Below, piece after piece: positions 1 through 11,474 of a stretch of DNA of 64,000 nucleotides (the first letter of the stretch is position 1; every line of letters begins with the position of its first letter). The stretch is from an uncultured Bacilli bacterium (GTDB lineage: Bacteria; Bacillota_I; Bacilli_A; RF39; UBA660), in NCBI GenBank assembly GCA_958413985.1, contig CATYVZ010000004.1:1-64000 (forward strand), read 5' to 3'. Below the pieces are notes generated by a model. The model did not search any database. It had not been told where the DNA came from and saw only the letters and a program-made list of their open reading frames with translations. The position numbers and the translations under genes were made by a program.

Positions 1-81
1 AGTTTCACGTGGAACATTGTTATTTATAGTTTCACGTGGAACATTGTTATTTATAGTTTCACGTGGAACATTGTTATTTAT
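1..81. repeat. parS: Three tandem 27-bp units, each with a parS-like site
   Basis: Units at 1-27, 28-54 and 55-81 are identical. Read on the minus strand each holds TGTTCCACGTGAAACT, one base from the Bacilli parS consensus TGTTNCACGTGAAACA. parS is the loading site for the CTP-dependent clamp ParB (Spo0J), encoded here at 50386. The array starts at the window edge, so more copies may lie to the left. A partial ACGTGG follows at 82-87. The match to parS is seen directly; binding by this ParB is inferred. Confidence 0.85.
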
Positions 82-85
82 ACGT

Positions 86-141
86 GGCTTTTTTTATTAA
101 TAAATTAATAAAAAAAGCCTAATTTCTATAAGAAATTAGGC
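86..141 (-). terminator. Terminator of the gyrB-gyrA unit
   Basis: Just past the gyrA stop, an 11-bp inverted repeat (117-127 pairing with 131-141) is followed on the minus strand by a T run (110-116). A second AT-rich inverted repeat, GGC(T)7 pairing with (A)7GCC, covers 86-119 and could act in either direction, which would separate gyrA from whatever lies left of the parS array. Confidence 0.8.
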
Positions 142-146
142 AGAAT

Positions 147-2582
147 TTATACTTCTTCTGAACTATTTTCATCTTCTTTGTGAATTACAGCCACAGTTGC
201 AACTTTTTGATTGTCTTTCAAATTTATCAATTTAACACCCTGTGCTATTCTTCCAGTAGTTGAAACTTGTTCAAGTGGTAATCTTATAATTATTCCATTG
301 TTAGTTATTATCATAAGATCTTCATCTCCATGAACTGTTCTAAATGAAACAATATTACCATTCTTTTCAGTTATATTAAGTCCTTTTACCCCTTTACTTC
401 CTCTATGAGTCATACGATAAGCCTCAACGTTAGTTTTCTTACCATAACCATTTTCTGTTACAACTAAAATTTCCTGATCCTTTTGAGCAACTTCACAACC
501 GACAGTAACTCCATCAGTAATATTTATACCTCGTACACCAGAAGCTGTTCGACCCATTACTCTTATTTCTGATTCATTAAATCTGACCATTCTACCATTT
601 GAAGAAGCAATTATTATCTCATTATTGCCATCAGTCTTCTTAACAGATATTAACTCATCATCATCTTTAAGAGTTATAGCAATTTTTCCATTGGTTCTAA
701 TATTTTCAAATTCACTAATATCAGTCCTTTTAATTAGACCCTTTTGTGTACAAAATACAACGTATTTATTTTCCTCATTAGCCTCAATTTTCAACATTGC
801 TCTAACAGTTTCATCTTTATCTAATGATAATAAATTAATTATTGGTAACCCTTTAGATTGTCTATTATAAAGTGGCACTTCATAACCTTTAACTCTATAT
901 ACTTTACCTTTATTTGTAAAGAATAACAAATAATCATGAGTTGTCATAGACAATATATTTTCAACAACATCATCCTCGTTTGTCGTCATACCTTTAATAC
1001 CAACACCACCGCGATTTTGCGTTTTATAAGTTTCAGTTGTCATTCTTTTAATATAACCTTTATCAGTTAAAGCAATAACGATATTTTCAACTGGAATTAA
1101 AGATTCATCCTCAATATATTCAATAGCCGTCATATCGATGTTTGTTCTTCTTTCATCACTGTATTTATTTTTAATTGCTAACAATTCTTCTTTTATAATA
1201 TTCAATACTTTTTGATCACTAGCTAAGATCGCATTCAACTCATCGATCAACGTTAATAATTCTTTTAGTTCTTCTTCGATTTTATTACGTTCTAAACCAG
1301 TCAAACGACGTAATTTCATTTCTAAAATAGCATCAGCTTGAATATCTGAAAATTTAAATTTATTGATCAATTCTATTTTAGCGATGACATCACTTTCAGC
1401 ATTTTTAATTATCTTGATAACTTCATCAATATTATCCAAAGCAATTTTATAACCTTCTAAAATATGGACACGGTTTTCAGCTTTTTCTAATTCAAATTTA
1501 GTTCTTCTTATAATTATAATTTTTTGATAATCGATATATTTAGAAATTATTTCCTTTAAATTTAAAATTTTTGGTTGCCCATCATCTAACATTAAGAAAA
1601 TTATTCCAAAACTAGTTTGTAATTGAGTATGTTTATATAAATTATTAAGTACTACATTAGCGTTGGCCTCTTTTTTTAAAGTAATAACTAATCTAATTCC
1701 ATTTTTTAAATTACTTTCATCATGTAGATCGCTAATACCATCAATTATTTTTTCTCTTACTAATTCCGCGATTCTTTCTTGCAAAGCCTTTTTATTTACC
1801 TGATAAGGAAGTTCTGTAACTATTATTTGATTTTTATTGTTGTTTTCTACTAATTCAACTTTACTCCTAATCGTAATGGTACCTTTACCAGTTTCATAAG
1901 CTTTCTTGATTCCATTTATACCTAATATCGTTGCAGCGGTTGGAAAATCAGGACCTTTGATATATTTCATCAGTTCTAAAACTGTGATATCATTATTGTC
2001 GATATAAGCTATACATCCATCGATAACTTCACCTAAATTGTGAGGTGGGATGTTTGTTGCCATACCAACTGCAATTCCCATTGTTCCACTAACTAAAATA
2101 TTGGGAAATCTACTAGGTAAAACGACAGGTTCTTTAGTAGTATTATCAAAATTAGGAGTAAAATCAATCGTATTTTTATTTATATCACGTAATAATTCAA
2201 GTGATAATTTTGAAAGACGAGCTTCAGTATAACGATAAGCCGCTGCTCCATCACCATCGATTGAACCAAAATTTCCATGACCTTCGACTAAAACATAACG
2301 ATAACTAAAATCTTGAGCCATTCTAACCATCGCATCATAAACTGAAGTATCGCCATGTGGATGGTATCTACCTAAAACTGCTCCGACTGTCGTAGCACTT
2401 TTTCTAAACGGTTTATCTGGCGTTAAATTGTCTTCATACATTGTGTATAATATACGTCTATGAACCGGTTTTAAACCATCTCTTAAGTCAGGTAAAGCTC
2501 GAGCAACAATTACACTCATCGAATACTCAAGAAAAGATTTTTCTACTTCTACAACTATATTTCTCTGTTCTAATTTATCCAT
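147..2582 (-). CDS. gyrA: DNA gyrase subunit A
   Basis: Breakage-reunion subunit of DNA gyrase, which with GyrB introduces negative supercoils. The 811-residue product has the family's usual length. Near residues 68-106 the quinolone-determining region reads [10 protein letters not shown]; the catalytic tyrosine is Tyr118 in [10 protein letters not shown]. The C-terminal half carries the repeated beta-pinwheel blades. The GyrA box is QNRGGVG rather than QRRGGKG, a degenerate form. The start is fixed by AGGAGG at 2589-2594, which overlaps the gyrB stop, so the two subunits are translated in tandem. Thr at the position equivalent to E. coli Ser83 is natural in other genera and is no evidence of resistance. 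Confidence 0.97.
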   Translation of the reverse strand: MDKLEQRNIVVEVEKSFLEYSMSVIVARALPDLRDGLKPVHRRILYTMYEDNLTPDKPFRKSATTVGAVLGRYHPHGDTSVYDAMVRMAQDFSYRYVLVEGHGNFGSIDGDGAAAYRYTEARLSKLSLELLRDINKNTIDFTPNFDNTTKEPVVLPSRFPNILVSGTMGIAVGMATNIPPHNLGEVIDGCIAYIDNNDITVLELMKYIKGPDFPTAATILGINGIKKAYETGKGTITIRSKVELVENNNKNQIIVTELPYQVNKKALQERIAELVREKIIDGISDLHDESNLKNGIRLVITLKKEANANVVLNNLYKHTQLQTSFGIIFLMLDDGQPKILNLKEIISKYIDYQKIIIIRRTKFELEKAENRVHILEGYKIALDNIDEVIKIIKNAESDVIAKIELINKFKFSDIQADAILEMKLRRLTGLERNKIEEELKELLTLIDELNAILASDQKVLNIIKEELLAIKNKYSDERRTNIDMTAIEYIEDESLIPVENIVIALTDKGYIKRMTTETYKTQNRGGVGIKGMTTNEDDVVENILSMTTHDYLLFFTNKGKVYRVKGYEVPLYNRQSKGLPIINLLSLDKDETVRAMLKIEANEENKYVVFCTQKGLIKRTDISEFENIRTNGKIAITLKDDDELISVKKTDGNNEIIIASSNGRMVRFNESEIRVMGRTASGVRGINITDGVTVGCEVAQKDQEILVVTENGYGKKTNVEAYRMTHRGSKGVKGLNITEKNGNIVSFRTVHGDEDLMIITNNGIIIRLPLEQVSTTGRIAQGVKLINLKDNQKVATVAVIHKEDENSSEEV

Positions 2583-2592
2583 AAATTACCTC

Positions 2593-5638
<3,046 letters not shown>

Positions 5639-5734
5639 ATTATCACCTCTTTTTTTGCATAAACGGCATTTTTTTCGTTTTTAAGATATATCCGTACCAC
5701 CATACTGCATATATATTATATCATAAAATAATAT

Positions 5735-5773
5735 AAAAAAACAAGAAAATAGGTATTATTTCCTATTTACTTG
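5735..5773 (-). terminator. Terminator of comK
   Basis: A 12-bp stem with one mismatch (5742-5753 with 5762-5773) overlaps the comK stop codon and is followed on the minus strand by seven T residues (5735-5741). It separates comK from recF. Confidence 0.8.
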
Positions 5774-6221
5774 TTCTAGATTTTCGCTTTTTTAATTTCA
5801 TTAGCAACATTGTTGCACGCATAATTTGATTTTCTAAAGAATTAAAAGAAACATTAATCTCATATGTCATTCCATTAGTAAATTTTATAATTGAATTATT
5901 TTTGTATTTTTGATAATTTTCAATATTATTAACACATATCCAACAACATACATCCAATTTAGGAGAACAAGTCGGAAACATGACTATTTCTTTAACTTCA
6001 TCCATTATTATAGGTAATTTATAGTCCATATCTAATAACTTTTTTGCTCCCACGTAACGACCACTATAACTACTTCCATAATACTGACAACTTTCATCAA
6101 CAATTTCAAATGGTGTTTTTTTAATGACACTATTACCATTTAGATCATAAATTTTAGTCTTATTTTTACCAACTGGCACTAAAAGTAATGTGTCACTTGT
6201 GACATAATATTCTTCAATCAT
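5763..6221 (-). CDS. comK: ComK-family competence transcription factor
   Basis: 152-residue product that I recognise as ComK, the DNA-binding activator of competence genes. Matching blocks are IVDESCQYYGSSYSGR (residues 40-55; ComK has IVDRSCRFFGSSYAGR), KLPIIMDEVKEIVMFPT (68-84; ComK KPPIMVDPSNQIFLFPT), a CW pair (93-94) and SFNSLENQIMRA (125-136; ComK SYNSFENQVYRTA). B. subtilis ComK has 192 residues. This protein stops about 35-40 residues earlier and lacks the C-terminal FMLYP segment bound by the MecA adaptor, so control by MecA/ClpC as in Bacillus is unlikely. It sits alone between terminators in the place where Bacillus has yaaA. The AGGGGGAGGTG ribosome site is very strong. DNA target and regulon cannot be read from this window. 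Confidence 0.85.
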   Translation of the reverse strand: MIEEYYVTSDTLLLVPVGKNKTKIYDLNGNSVIKKTPFEIVDESCQYYGSSYSGRYVGAKKLLDMDYKLPIIMDEVKEIVMFPTCSPKLDVCCWICVNNIENYQKYKNNSIIKFTNGMTYEINVSFNSLENQIMRATMLLMKLKKRKSRTSK

Positions 6222-6237
6222 AATTCACCTCCCCCTG

Positions 6238-6252
6238 ACCAATTAAATTGGT
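6238..6252. promoter_or_regulatory. Palindrome in the comK 5' leader
   Basis: ACCAATTTAATTGGT is a perfect 15-base inverted repeat directly before the comK ribosome binding site. It could be an operator or a small hairpin next to the ribosome site. No known consensus was recognised. Confidence 0.4.
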
Positions 6253-6276
6253 ACACCTCTTATACCACAAGTATAA

Positions 6277-6303
6277 TGTCGAAATTTGTCGAATTGTGTC
6301 GAA
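6277..6303. promoter_or_regulatory. Three TTCGACA repeats at 10-bp spacing upstream of comK
   Basis: On the minus strand TTCGACA occurs three times (plus-strand positions 6277-6283, 6287-6293, 6297-6303), each start exactly 10 bp from the next, so all lie on one face of the helix. A TATACT hexamer at 6270-6275 (minus strand) is a candidate -10 with no good -35, as expected for an activator-dependent promoter. Function is inferred. The repeats do not match the Bacillus K-box AAAA-N5-TTTT. Confidence 0.5.
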
Positions 6304-6307
6304 AATA

Positions 6308-6334
6308 CAAAAAAAGATATATTTTTATATATCT
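6308..6334 (-). terminator. Terminator of dnaN
   Basis: The 8-bp stem AGATATAT/ATATATCT (6315-6322 with 6327-6334) ends at the dnaN stop and is followed on the minus strand by a run of seven T. It makes comK a separate transcription unit. Confidence 0.7.
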
Positions 6335-7455
6335 TAATAAGTTTTAATTGGTACTATTAATTGAATCAAACTATCATCTTCAGAATTTTTAATAATAATA
6401 GGTTTAATTTCGCCATTAAAGGCTAGCTCTATTCGCTCACAATCTAGTACTCTTATTGCTTCCATCATATATTTTGAAGAAAAAGCTATTTTAATGTCAC
6501 TATCATTATCTTTTTTAACTTCTATCTTTTCCACAACATTTCCTATTTCTGGAATATTTGAAGTAACGACGGCCATATTGTCTTTGCATTCTAATTTAAC
6601 TGTATTTTTTTCTTCTTCTTGAGCAAAAAGAGAAACTCGATCTAATAAATTATAAAATTCAGTAGTAGAAACAGTCATTTTTAATAAAAATTCAGTAGGA
6701 ATCAATCTAGATACATCTGGATAAGCGGCATTAATTAACCTTGATAACATAATAATTGTTCCAAATTTAAATATAACTTTATTTTTAAAAATATGGATTT
6801 CTACATTTTCTTCATCATCGCTAAACAATTTAGAAAGTTCAATTAAATTCTTTGTAGGTATTATAATATTTATATCCTCATCGATATTATTATCTAAAAT
6901 GATCGTTTTCTTAGATAAACGATAAGAATCAGTAGCAGTACATTCTAAAACATTTTTCTTTATTTTAAAATTCATTCCGGTTATCTCTGGTTTAATACCA
7001 GAAGTAGATGCGGCAAAAGTTGTTTGGTTAAAAATATTTTTTAAAATCTTATTACTTAATATAATGGGATTTTTACTTTCTTCTAAATCCAAATTAGGAA
7101 ATTCATCAACATTGTTACAATTTAAGGAAAAAGAACTATTTAATGTGGAAATGTATATTTTTGAATCCATCACTTCTTCGATTGAAATTATTTCGTTCGG
7201 TAACTTTCTAATTATTTCATATATATATTTCCCAAATACGACAAATTTTCCACAGGTATAATCTTTTTCAATCTTTTTATTTGTTATAAAGGTTTTAATA
7301 GCAATATCGTTATCTGTACTTGATAAATATAGACCTTCCTCTTTTAATTCAAATTTAATACAATTTAAAATAGGTCTTATATTTTTATTAGATATTCCTT
7401 TAATAACATAATTAAGATGTTGTAATAATTGTTCCTTCTTTATTTTAAAATTCAT
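6334..7455 (-). CDS. dnaN: DNA polymerase III beta sliding clamp
   Basis: Ring clamp that tethers the replicative polymerase to DNA. The 373-residue length and the three-fold repeated clamp fold are standard. Recognisable segments include IRPILNCIKFEL near the N-terminus, TDSYRLSKKTI in the middle, and a C-terminus ending in QLIVPIKTY, close to the usual LI(L/M)P(V/I)RT/KY ending that forms part of the peptide-binding pocket. AGGAGCG at 7462-7468 sets the start. It follows dnaA on the same strand, with the second DnaA-box cluster in the gap. Confidence 0.96.
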   Translation of the reverse strand: MNFKIKKEQLLQHLNYVIKGISNKNIRPILNCIKFELKEEGLYLSSTDNDIAIKTFITNKKIEKDYTCGKFVVFGKYIYEIIRKLPNEIISIEEVMDSKIYISTLNSSFSLNCNNVDEFPNLDLEESKNPIILSNKILKNIFNQTTFAASTSGIKPEITGMNFKIKKNVLECTATDSYRLSKKTIILDNNIDEDINIIIPTKNLIELSKLFSDDEENVEIHIFKNKVIFKFGTIIMLSRLINAAYPDVSRLIPTEFLLKMTVSTTEFYNLLDRVSLFAQEEEKNTVKLECKDNMAVVTSNIPEIGNVVEKIEVKKDNDSDIKIAFSSKYMMEAIRVLDCERIELAFNGEIKPIIIKNSEDDSLIQLIVPIKTY

Positions 7456-7480
7456 AATAATCGCTCCTTTTTTTTATTTA

Positions 7481-7561
7481 ATTATATATTATTATTAGTG
7501 TGGATAATGTGGATAACTTTTTAAAAACCGTTATAATTATATTAATTTTGCTTGTGGATAT
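7481..7561 (-). other. oriC: DnaA-box cluster with DnaA-trio-like unwinding element
   Basis: The dnaA-dnaN gap holds two adjoining perfect boxes TTATCCACA (minus strand, 7499-7507 and 7508-7516) and a one-mismatch copy at 7553-7561. Directly after the tandem boxes, the minus strand reads C-TAA-TAA-TAA-TAT (7498 downward), then AT-rich DNA. This matches the described basal unwinding layout of Bacilli: paired boxes followed by DnaA-trios (5'-[T/C]A[G/A]). Together with the cluster at 8995-9159 it makes a bipartite origin flanking dnaA. Confidence 0.75.
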
Positions 7562-7565
7562 TTTG

Positions 7566-8942
7566 TTAATTTTCTTTATTTATCCACGGTAGTTGACTTA
7601 ATACTTTATTAATTTCAATATTTAATTCATCGTTAGTTTCCACTTCTTTTTTTATTTTATTAACTGCGTGCATAACTGTTGTATGATCTTTTCCACCAAA
7701 TTCCGAACCAATTTTAGGTAATGATTCTTTTAAGTATATTCGACATATATACATGGCAATTTGTCTTGGGATTGCTATATCGTTAGATTTTCTTTTACTT
7801 TTTAGATCATCGACATTTATATTATAATTATTAGCTATTATTTGTTGGACTTGGGCAATTTTATTTTTAGAAATAATAGCCGTTCCGAAATAATCTTTTA
7901 AAGCATCCATAGCTAATTCTAAAGTAATATCAGACCCATTCATTATTGCTGAATAGGCAATGATTCTAGTAATTGCCCCTTCTAATTTTCGAATATCACT
8001 AGTACAGTTATTGGCAATATATTCTTTTACTTCCTGTGGAAAAAAAGTATTCATATTGTTACTGTCAATTTTATTATCGATGATATTCATTCGTAATTGA
8101 TAATCTGGAGGTAAAATATCAACTATTAATCCCCAAACAAACCTTGTTCTTAAACGTTCCTCTAATTTTTTTAAATCGTCTGGTGATCGATCTGAAGCAA
8201 TGATAATTTGTTTATTATTTGTATATAGATCATTAAAAGTATTAAAGAATTCTTGTTGAGTTCGGTGTGCTATTTCTAAATATTGAATGTCATCGATCAT
8301 TAAAACGTCAACATTTCGATACTTATCTTTAAAATTATCGATACTTTCAAAATTGTTGTTTTCGTTTTTCCTATATATTTTTAAAAAGTCATTAACAAAA
8401 GTATCAGTAGTTACATATAGGACTTTTTTTCGACTATTTTCTTTGATATAGTTACCGATTGCATGCATCAAGTGCGTTTTCCCTAAACCACTTTTACCAT
8501 AAATAAAGAGAGGATTATACATACTGCCAGGTTGTTCAGCAACTGCCAAAGCGGTCGCTTTAGCAAATTTATTACTTGTACCAGAAATAAAGTTTTCAAA
8601 TGTGTATTTTGGATCCAAATTCGAATTAAAAGAATTATTTTCTGGAACACCTATTTCATCTATATCAATAATAGTCTCATTGTTAAGATCGTCTTCAGTG
8701 ACAAATTCAAATTTGAAAATTGACCCGGTGACATCAGTAAAAGTTTTTTCTATTAAATCAATATAGTTTTCTTTTAAGTGTTTTTTATGTAGAGACATAG
8801 GGACAAGTATTTTTGCCGATTCTTCATTTAAATCGATTAATTTTGTCTCTGAAAACCACATATCATATAATACAGGTGTAAGGTTTTCCTGCATTTTTTC
8901 TAAGAAAGAATTCCAAATATTGTTGATATCCACAATAATCAC
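7566..8942 (-). CDS. dnaA: Chromosomal replication initiator DnaA
   Basis: AAA+ initiator that binds the flanking boxes and melts the origin. The 458-residue protein has an N-terminal domain I, Walker A GKSGLGKTH at 149-157, Walker B MIDDIQYLEI near 215, and the C-terminal DnaA signature GGKDHTTVMHAV near 425-436. The given start is GTG at 8942. A second in-frame GTG three codons on (8933) has a better-spaced GGGTG ribosome-site-like stretch, so translation may begin there. The gene lies between two clusters of DnaA boxes, consistent with autorepression. Confidence 0.96.
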   Translation of the reverse strand: MIIVDINNIWNSFLEKMQENLTPVLYDMWFSETKLIDLNEESAKILVPMSLHKKHLKENYIDLIEKTFTDVTGSIFKFEFVTEDDLNNETIIDIDEIGVPENNSFNSNLDPKYTFENFISGTSNKFAKATALAVAEQPGSMYNPLFIYGKSGLGKTHLMHAIGNYIKENSRKKVLYVTTDTFVNDFLKIYRKNENNNFESIDNFKDKYRNVDVLMIDDIQYLEIAHRTQQEFFNTFNDLYTNNKQIIIASDRSPDDLKKLEERLRTRFVWGLIVDILPPDYQLRMNIIDNKIDSNNMNTFFPQEVKEYIANNCTSDIRKLEGAITRIIAYSAIMNGSDITLELAMDALKDYFGTAIISKNKIAQVQQIIANNYNINVDDLKSKRKSNDIAIPRQIAMYICRIYLKESLPKIGSEFGGKDHTTVMHAVNKIKKEVETNDELNIEINKVLSQLPWINKEN

Positions 8943-8994
8943 CCACTTTATTTACTTCTATTTTACCTTATTTTTACTAAAAAGGCTATAAAAA

Positions 8995-9159
8995 TGTGGA
9001 AAAATATTAATTTTTTTTATTAAAAACAAAAGAAAAAAGATAAAAATATTGATTTATCCACAATAATGTGGATAAGTTTATCAACTTCATTATAAAATGT
9101 TAGTTAAATATTCCACAAAAGTTAATAAAAATGTGGATAACTACTAAAACTGTGGAAAA
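8995..9159. other. oriC: oriC, dnaA-rpmH DnaA-box cluster
   Basis: This AT-rich gap between divergent dnaA and rpmH contains three perfect DnaA boxes (TTATCCACA at 9054-9062; TGTGGATAA at 9067-9075 and 9132-9140) and three near matches (TGTGGAAAA at 8995-9003 and 9151-9159; TTCCACAAA at 9111-9119). Gene polarity switches here from minus to plus, as expected for replication forks leaving the site. Confidence 0.9.
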
Positions 9160-9193
9160 TATTTATTTTTTGCTGTTTTATTTAAAGAAATAT

Positions 9194-9222
9194 TTGACAA
9201 ATATAGATTTTATCTATATAAT
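9194..9222 (+). promoter_or_regulatory. SigA-type promoter of rpmH
   Basis: Consensus -35 TTGACA (9194-9199) and -10 TATAAT (9217-9222), with 17-bp spacing, 40 bp before the rpmH start. Confidence 0.85.
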
Positions 9223-9262
9223 TAATAAAGCAATCAAAAAAATTATTGGAGGTGGAGTATAA

Positions 9263-9385
9263 ATGAAAAGAACTTATCAACCAAATAATCGGAAAAGAAG
9301 TAAGAAAATGGGTTTTTTAGCACGTGCTAAATCTAAAATAATAAGTAGTCGTCGTAAGAAAGGACGTAAAGTTTTATCTCATTAA
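9263..9385 (+). CDS. rpmH: Ribosomal protein bL34
   Basis: Small basic protein of the large ribosomal subunit. It starts [20 protein letters not shown] and ends [11 protein letters not shown], the hallmark L34 ends. At 40 residues it is about four shorter than the usual 44; the central segment between the two conserved ends is contracted. GGAGGTGG at 9248-9255 sets the ATG. A perfect 16-base palindrome with CACGTG at its centre lies inside the gene at 9316-9331. A hairpin follows the stop. Confidence 0.95.
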   Translation: MKRTYQPNNRKRSKKMGFLARAKSKIISSRRKKGRKVLSH

Positions 9386-9392
9386 TAAACAC

Positions 9393-9418
9393 ACCACTGT
9401 CTTAACAGTGGTTTTTTC
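9393..9418 (+). terminator. Terminator or attenuator after rpmH
   Basis: ACCACTGT (9393-9400), a four-base loop and ACAGTGGT (9405-9412) are followed by TTTTT. It lies between rpmH and rnpA, so it probably reduces read-through and keeps L34 output far above that of the RNase P protein. Confidence 0.8.
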
Positions 9419-9440
9419 TTCATATGCGAGGTGAACGTTT

Positions 9441-9776
9441 GTGAATAAAGAACACATATTAAAAAAAAATATTGATTTTCAAAGAATAATTAGAAATAAT
9501 CGACCATATAAATATAAGGACTATATTATATATAGGGAAAATAATAATGACAGTAATTATCATTTTGGCTTCTCTGTCGGTAAAAAAATTGGGACATCAG
9601 TTGTTCGAAATAGGATTAAAAGACAATTAAGACATATTGTTGCAAAAAAAGACTACCAAAATGGTTTTAATTGTATTATAATAGTTAATAGTAATATTTT
9701 AAATAAATCTTATCATGAAATGGAGCAAGATTTAACTTCAGTATTATTAAAGTTAGGATTAACAAAGGAGAAATAA
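9441..9776 (+). CDS. rnpA: Ribonuclease P protein component
   Basis: Protein cofactor of RNase P, which trims tRNA 5' ends. The 111 residues include the conserved RNR motif block VVRNRIKRQLRHI and FGFSVGKKIG, both typical. The start codon is GTG, preceded by GAGGTGAA (9428-9435). It follows rpmH as in nearly all Bacillota and is one base from yidC. The RNA partner rnpB is not in this window. Confidence 0.93.
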   Translation: MNKEHILKKNIDFQRIIRNNRPYKYKDYIIYRENNNDSNYHFGFSVGKKIGTSVVRNRIKRQLRHIVAKKDYQNGFNCIIIVNSNILNKSYHEMEQDLTSVLLKLGLTKEK

Positions 9777-9777
9777 G

Positions 9778-10791
9778 ATGACTAAAAGAAAAAAAATAAT
9801 TACCTTGGCAGTTTTATTGTTATTATTAACTGGCTGTACTAAATATAAAACATTTAATAATGAATCAGTAGTTGTCGAATCCACAGGGCAAAGAGTTGTG
9901 GAGAACATTTTGTGTAAAACCGACAAAACAGAAATTCAATTTAACGAACTAAAAGAAAAATATAAACTAGATTTTGATCAACAATTAAGTGATTCTAGTA
10001 TTTCTCAAGAAGAATATGATCAAAAGATAAACGAATTAAATGAACAATTTGATTTAAGTAATGTTCCAAGTTGTTCTGAATTTAAGGTGTTTTCTGGTGA
10101 TGAAGGCCTTTGGACAACTTTATTTGTTAAAACTTTAGCTTGGCTTATTACTAAAATTGGAATGTTTACTAAAAATTATGGTTGGGCAATAATATTAGTT
10201 ACCATTTTAATTAGATTAGTATTATATCCTTTAACTAAAAAGACAGCTATGCAGTCAGAAAATTTAAACGCAGCTAAATCAAAGTTAGATAAATTAGAAT
10301 TGAAATATCGCAACCGTACTGATCAACAATCCCAAATGATGAAAACACAGGAAATGATGGCAATTTATAAAGAATATAATATTAATCCTATGTCAGGATG
10401 TTTGTATGCATTAATCCAAATTCCTTTGTTCTTTGCTTTCTATGAAGCATTGTATCGTTTACCTGTTGTATTAGAAGAAAACTTTTTAGGAATAAATTTA
10501 GGTATAACTCCTCTAACAGCTCTCCAACATGGTCAATATTATTATTTATTATTCTGTGTTTTAGTAATTTTAGCTACATATTTCTCATTTAAATTAAATT
10601 CGTCAACGAATCCATCAGGAGCGCAAGCTAACCAAATGAAAATGATGACAAATATAAGTATAGTTATGATATCGATCGCATCATTTACTATATCAACTGG
10701 AATCGCTTTATATTGGATCGTCAACAGTAGTTTCACTATTGTTCAGAATATAATAGTAAAAAGGAGTAAGAAAAATGATCACATTTCATAA
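9778..10791 (+). CDS. yidC: Membrane insertase YidC/SpoIIIJ (lipoprotein)
   Basis: Inserts membrane proteins together with or apart from Sec. The 337-residue product starts with a lipoprotein signal peptide ending in the lipobox LTGC (Cys around residue 20), then an extracellular stretch, then the YidC/Oxa1 core with five predicted membrane segments, including YGWAIILVTILIRLVLYPLT and NPMSGCLYALIQIPLFFAFYEAL. The conserved arginine in ILIRL, which faces the hydrophilic groove, is present. The lipid anchor fits Gram-positive YidC1/SpoIIIJ. Its 3' end overlaps jag by 17 bp. Confidence 0.95.
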   Translation: MTKRKKIITLAVLLLLLTGCTKYKTFNNESVVVESTGQRVVENILCKTDKTEIQFNELKEKYKLDFDQQLSDSSISQEEYDQKINELNEQFDLSNVPSCSEFKVFSGDEGLWTTLFVKTLAWLITKIGMFTKNYGWAIILVTILIRLVLYPLTKKTAMQSENLNAAKSKLDKLELKYRNRTDQQSQMMKTQEMMAIYKEYNINPMSGCLYALIQIPLFFAFYEALYRLPVVLEENFLGINLGITPLTALQHGQYYYLLFCVLVILATYFSFKLNSSTNPSGAQANQMKMMTNISIVMISIASFTISTGIALYWIVNSSFTIVQNIIVKRSKKNDHIS

Positions 10792-11386
10792 ATATGAAGG
10801 AAAAAATTTAGAAACTATAAAAGAACAATGTTTGAGTGATTTAAACGTAGTCGAAGAAGATTTATATTTGATCGAATCAGAAAAAGAAAATGGCTTATTT
10901 AAAGGAAAAAAAATTATAGTTGAAGCGATCACAAAAGAAGAAATTATTGCTGCTATTAAAGAATTTTTTAAAGAGTTAAGTCGCAATATGGCAATTTCAG
11001 TTAATGTTGAAGTTCGAATCGAAAATGAAAACATAAATGTTTTAGTTTTAACTGATAATAATAACATTATGATTGGTAAAGATGGTAGAACGCTAAATTC
11101 AATTCAATTAATATTAAGACAGGCTATGCGTGATTTAAATAAATTTGGTTTAAAAATTATCGTTGATATCGGCAATTATAAATCTAAAAGATTAAAAAAT
11201 TTAGAATATGAAATAAAAAAAATCTGCAAAGAAGTATTAAAGACTAAAGTTGAAGTTAAATTAGATCCAATGAATTCATATGAAAGAAGAAAAGTCCATT
11301 CGATCGTTGGTGAATTTGCGGATCTTCAATCTATAAGTTATGGTATTGATCCACAACGTTATACAGTTATAAAGTTTAAAGACTAA
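10775..11386 (+). CDS. jag: RNA-binding protein Jag/KhpB
   Basis: 203-residue RNA-binding protein of the SpoIIIJ-associated family, which in related bacteria affects cell elongation and division. The N-terminal Jag domain (residues 1-55, with KGKK) is followed by a KH domain holding IMIGKDGRTLNSIQ (the GxxG loop is GKDG) and a C-terminal R3H domain containing NSYERRKVHSIV. The AAGGAGT ribosome site is inside yidC and the genes overlap, so they are co-translated. Confidence 0.92.
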   Translation: MITFHKYEGKNLETIKEQCLSDLNVVEEDLYLIESEKENGLFKGKKIIVEAITKEEIIAAIKEFFKELSRNMAISVNVEVRIENENINVLVLTDNNNIMIGKDGRTLNSIQLILRQAMRDLNKFGLKIIVDIGNYKSKRLKNLEYEIKKICKEVLKTKVEVKLDPMNSYERRKVHSIVGEFADLQSISYGIDPQRYTVIKFKD

Positions 11387-11399
11387 TTAGTCTTTTTTT
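11378..11399 (+). terminator. Terminator after jag
   Basis: The perfect inverted repeat AAAGACTAATTAGTCTTT (11378-11395) runs into seven T and contains the jag stop codon. Confidence 0.7.
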
Positions 11400-11474
11400 C
11401 TTGATAAATTTCATAAGTTGCTGTAAAATACTTTTAGTAAAGAGGAAATATAATTATTAATTTTGGAGGAAAAA

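Noticed and set aside
1..81. CRISPR array from the 27-bp repeats
   Set aside because: The units abut without variable spacers, and each contains a parS site.
147..2582. Quinolone-resistance allele of gyrA (Thr at the Ser83 position)
   Set aside because: Thr at this position is the normal residue in some susceptible genera; a resistance claim would need comparison with the wild type of this species.
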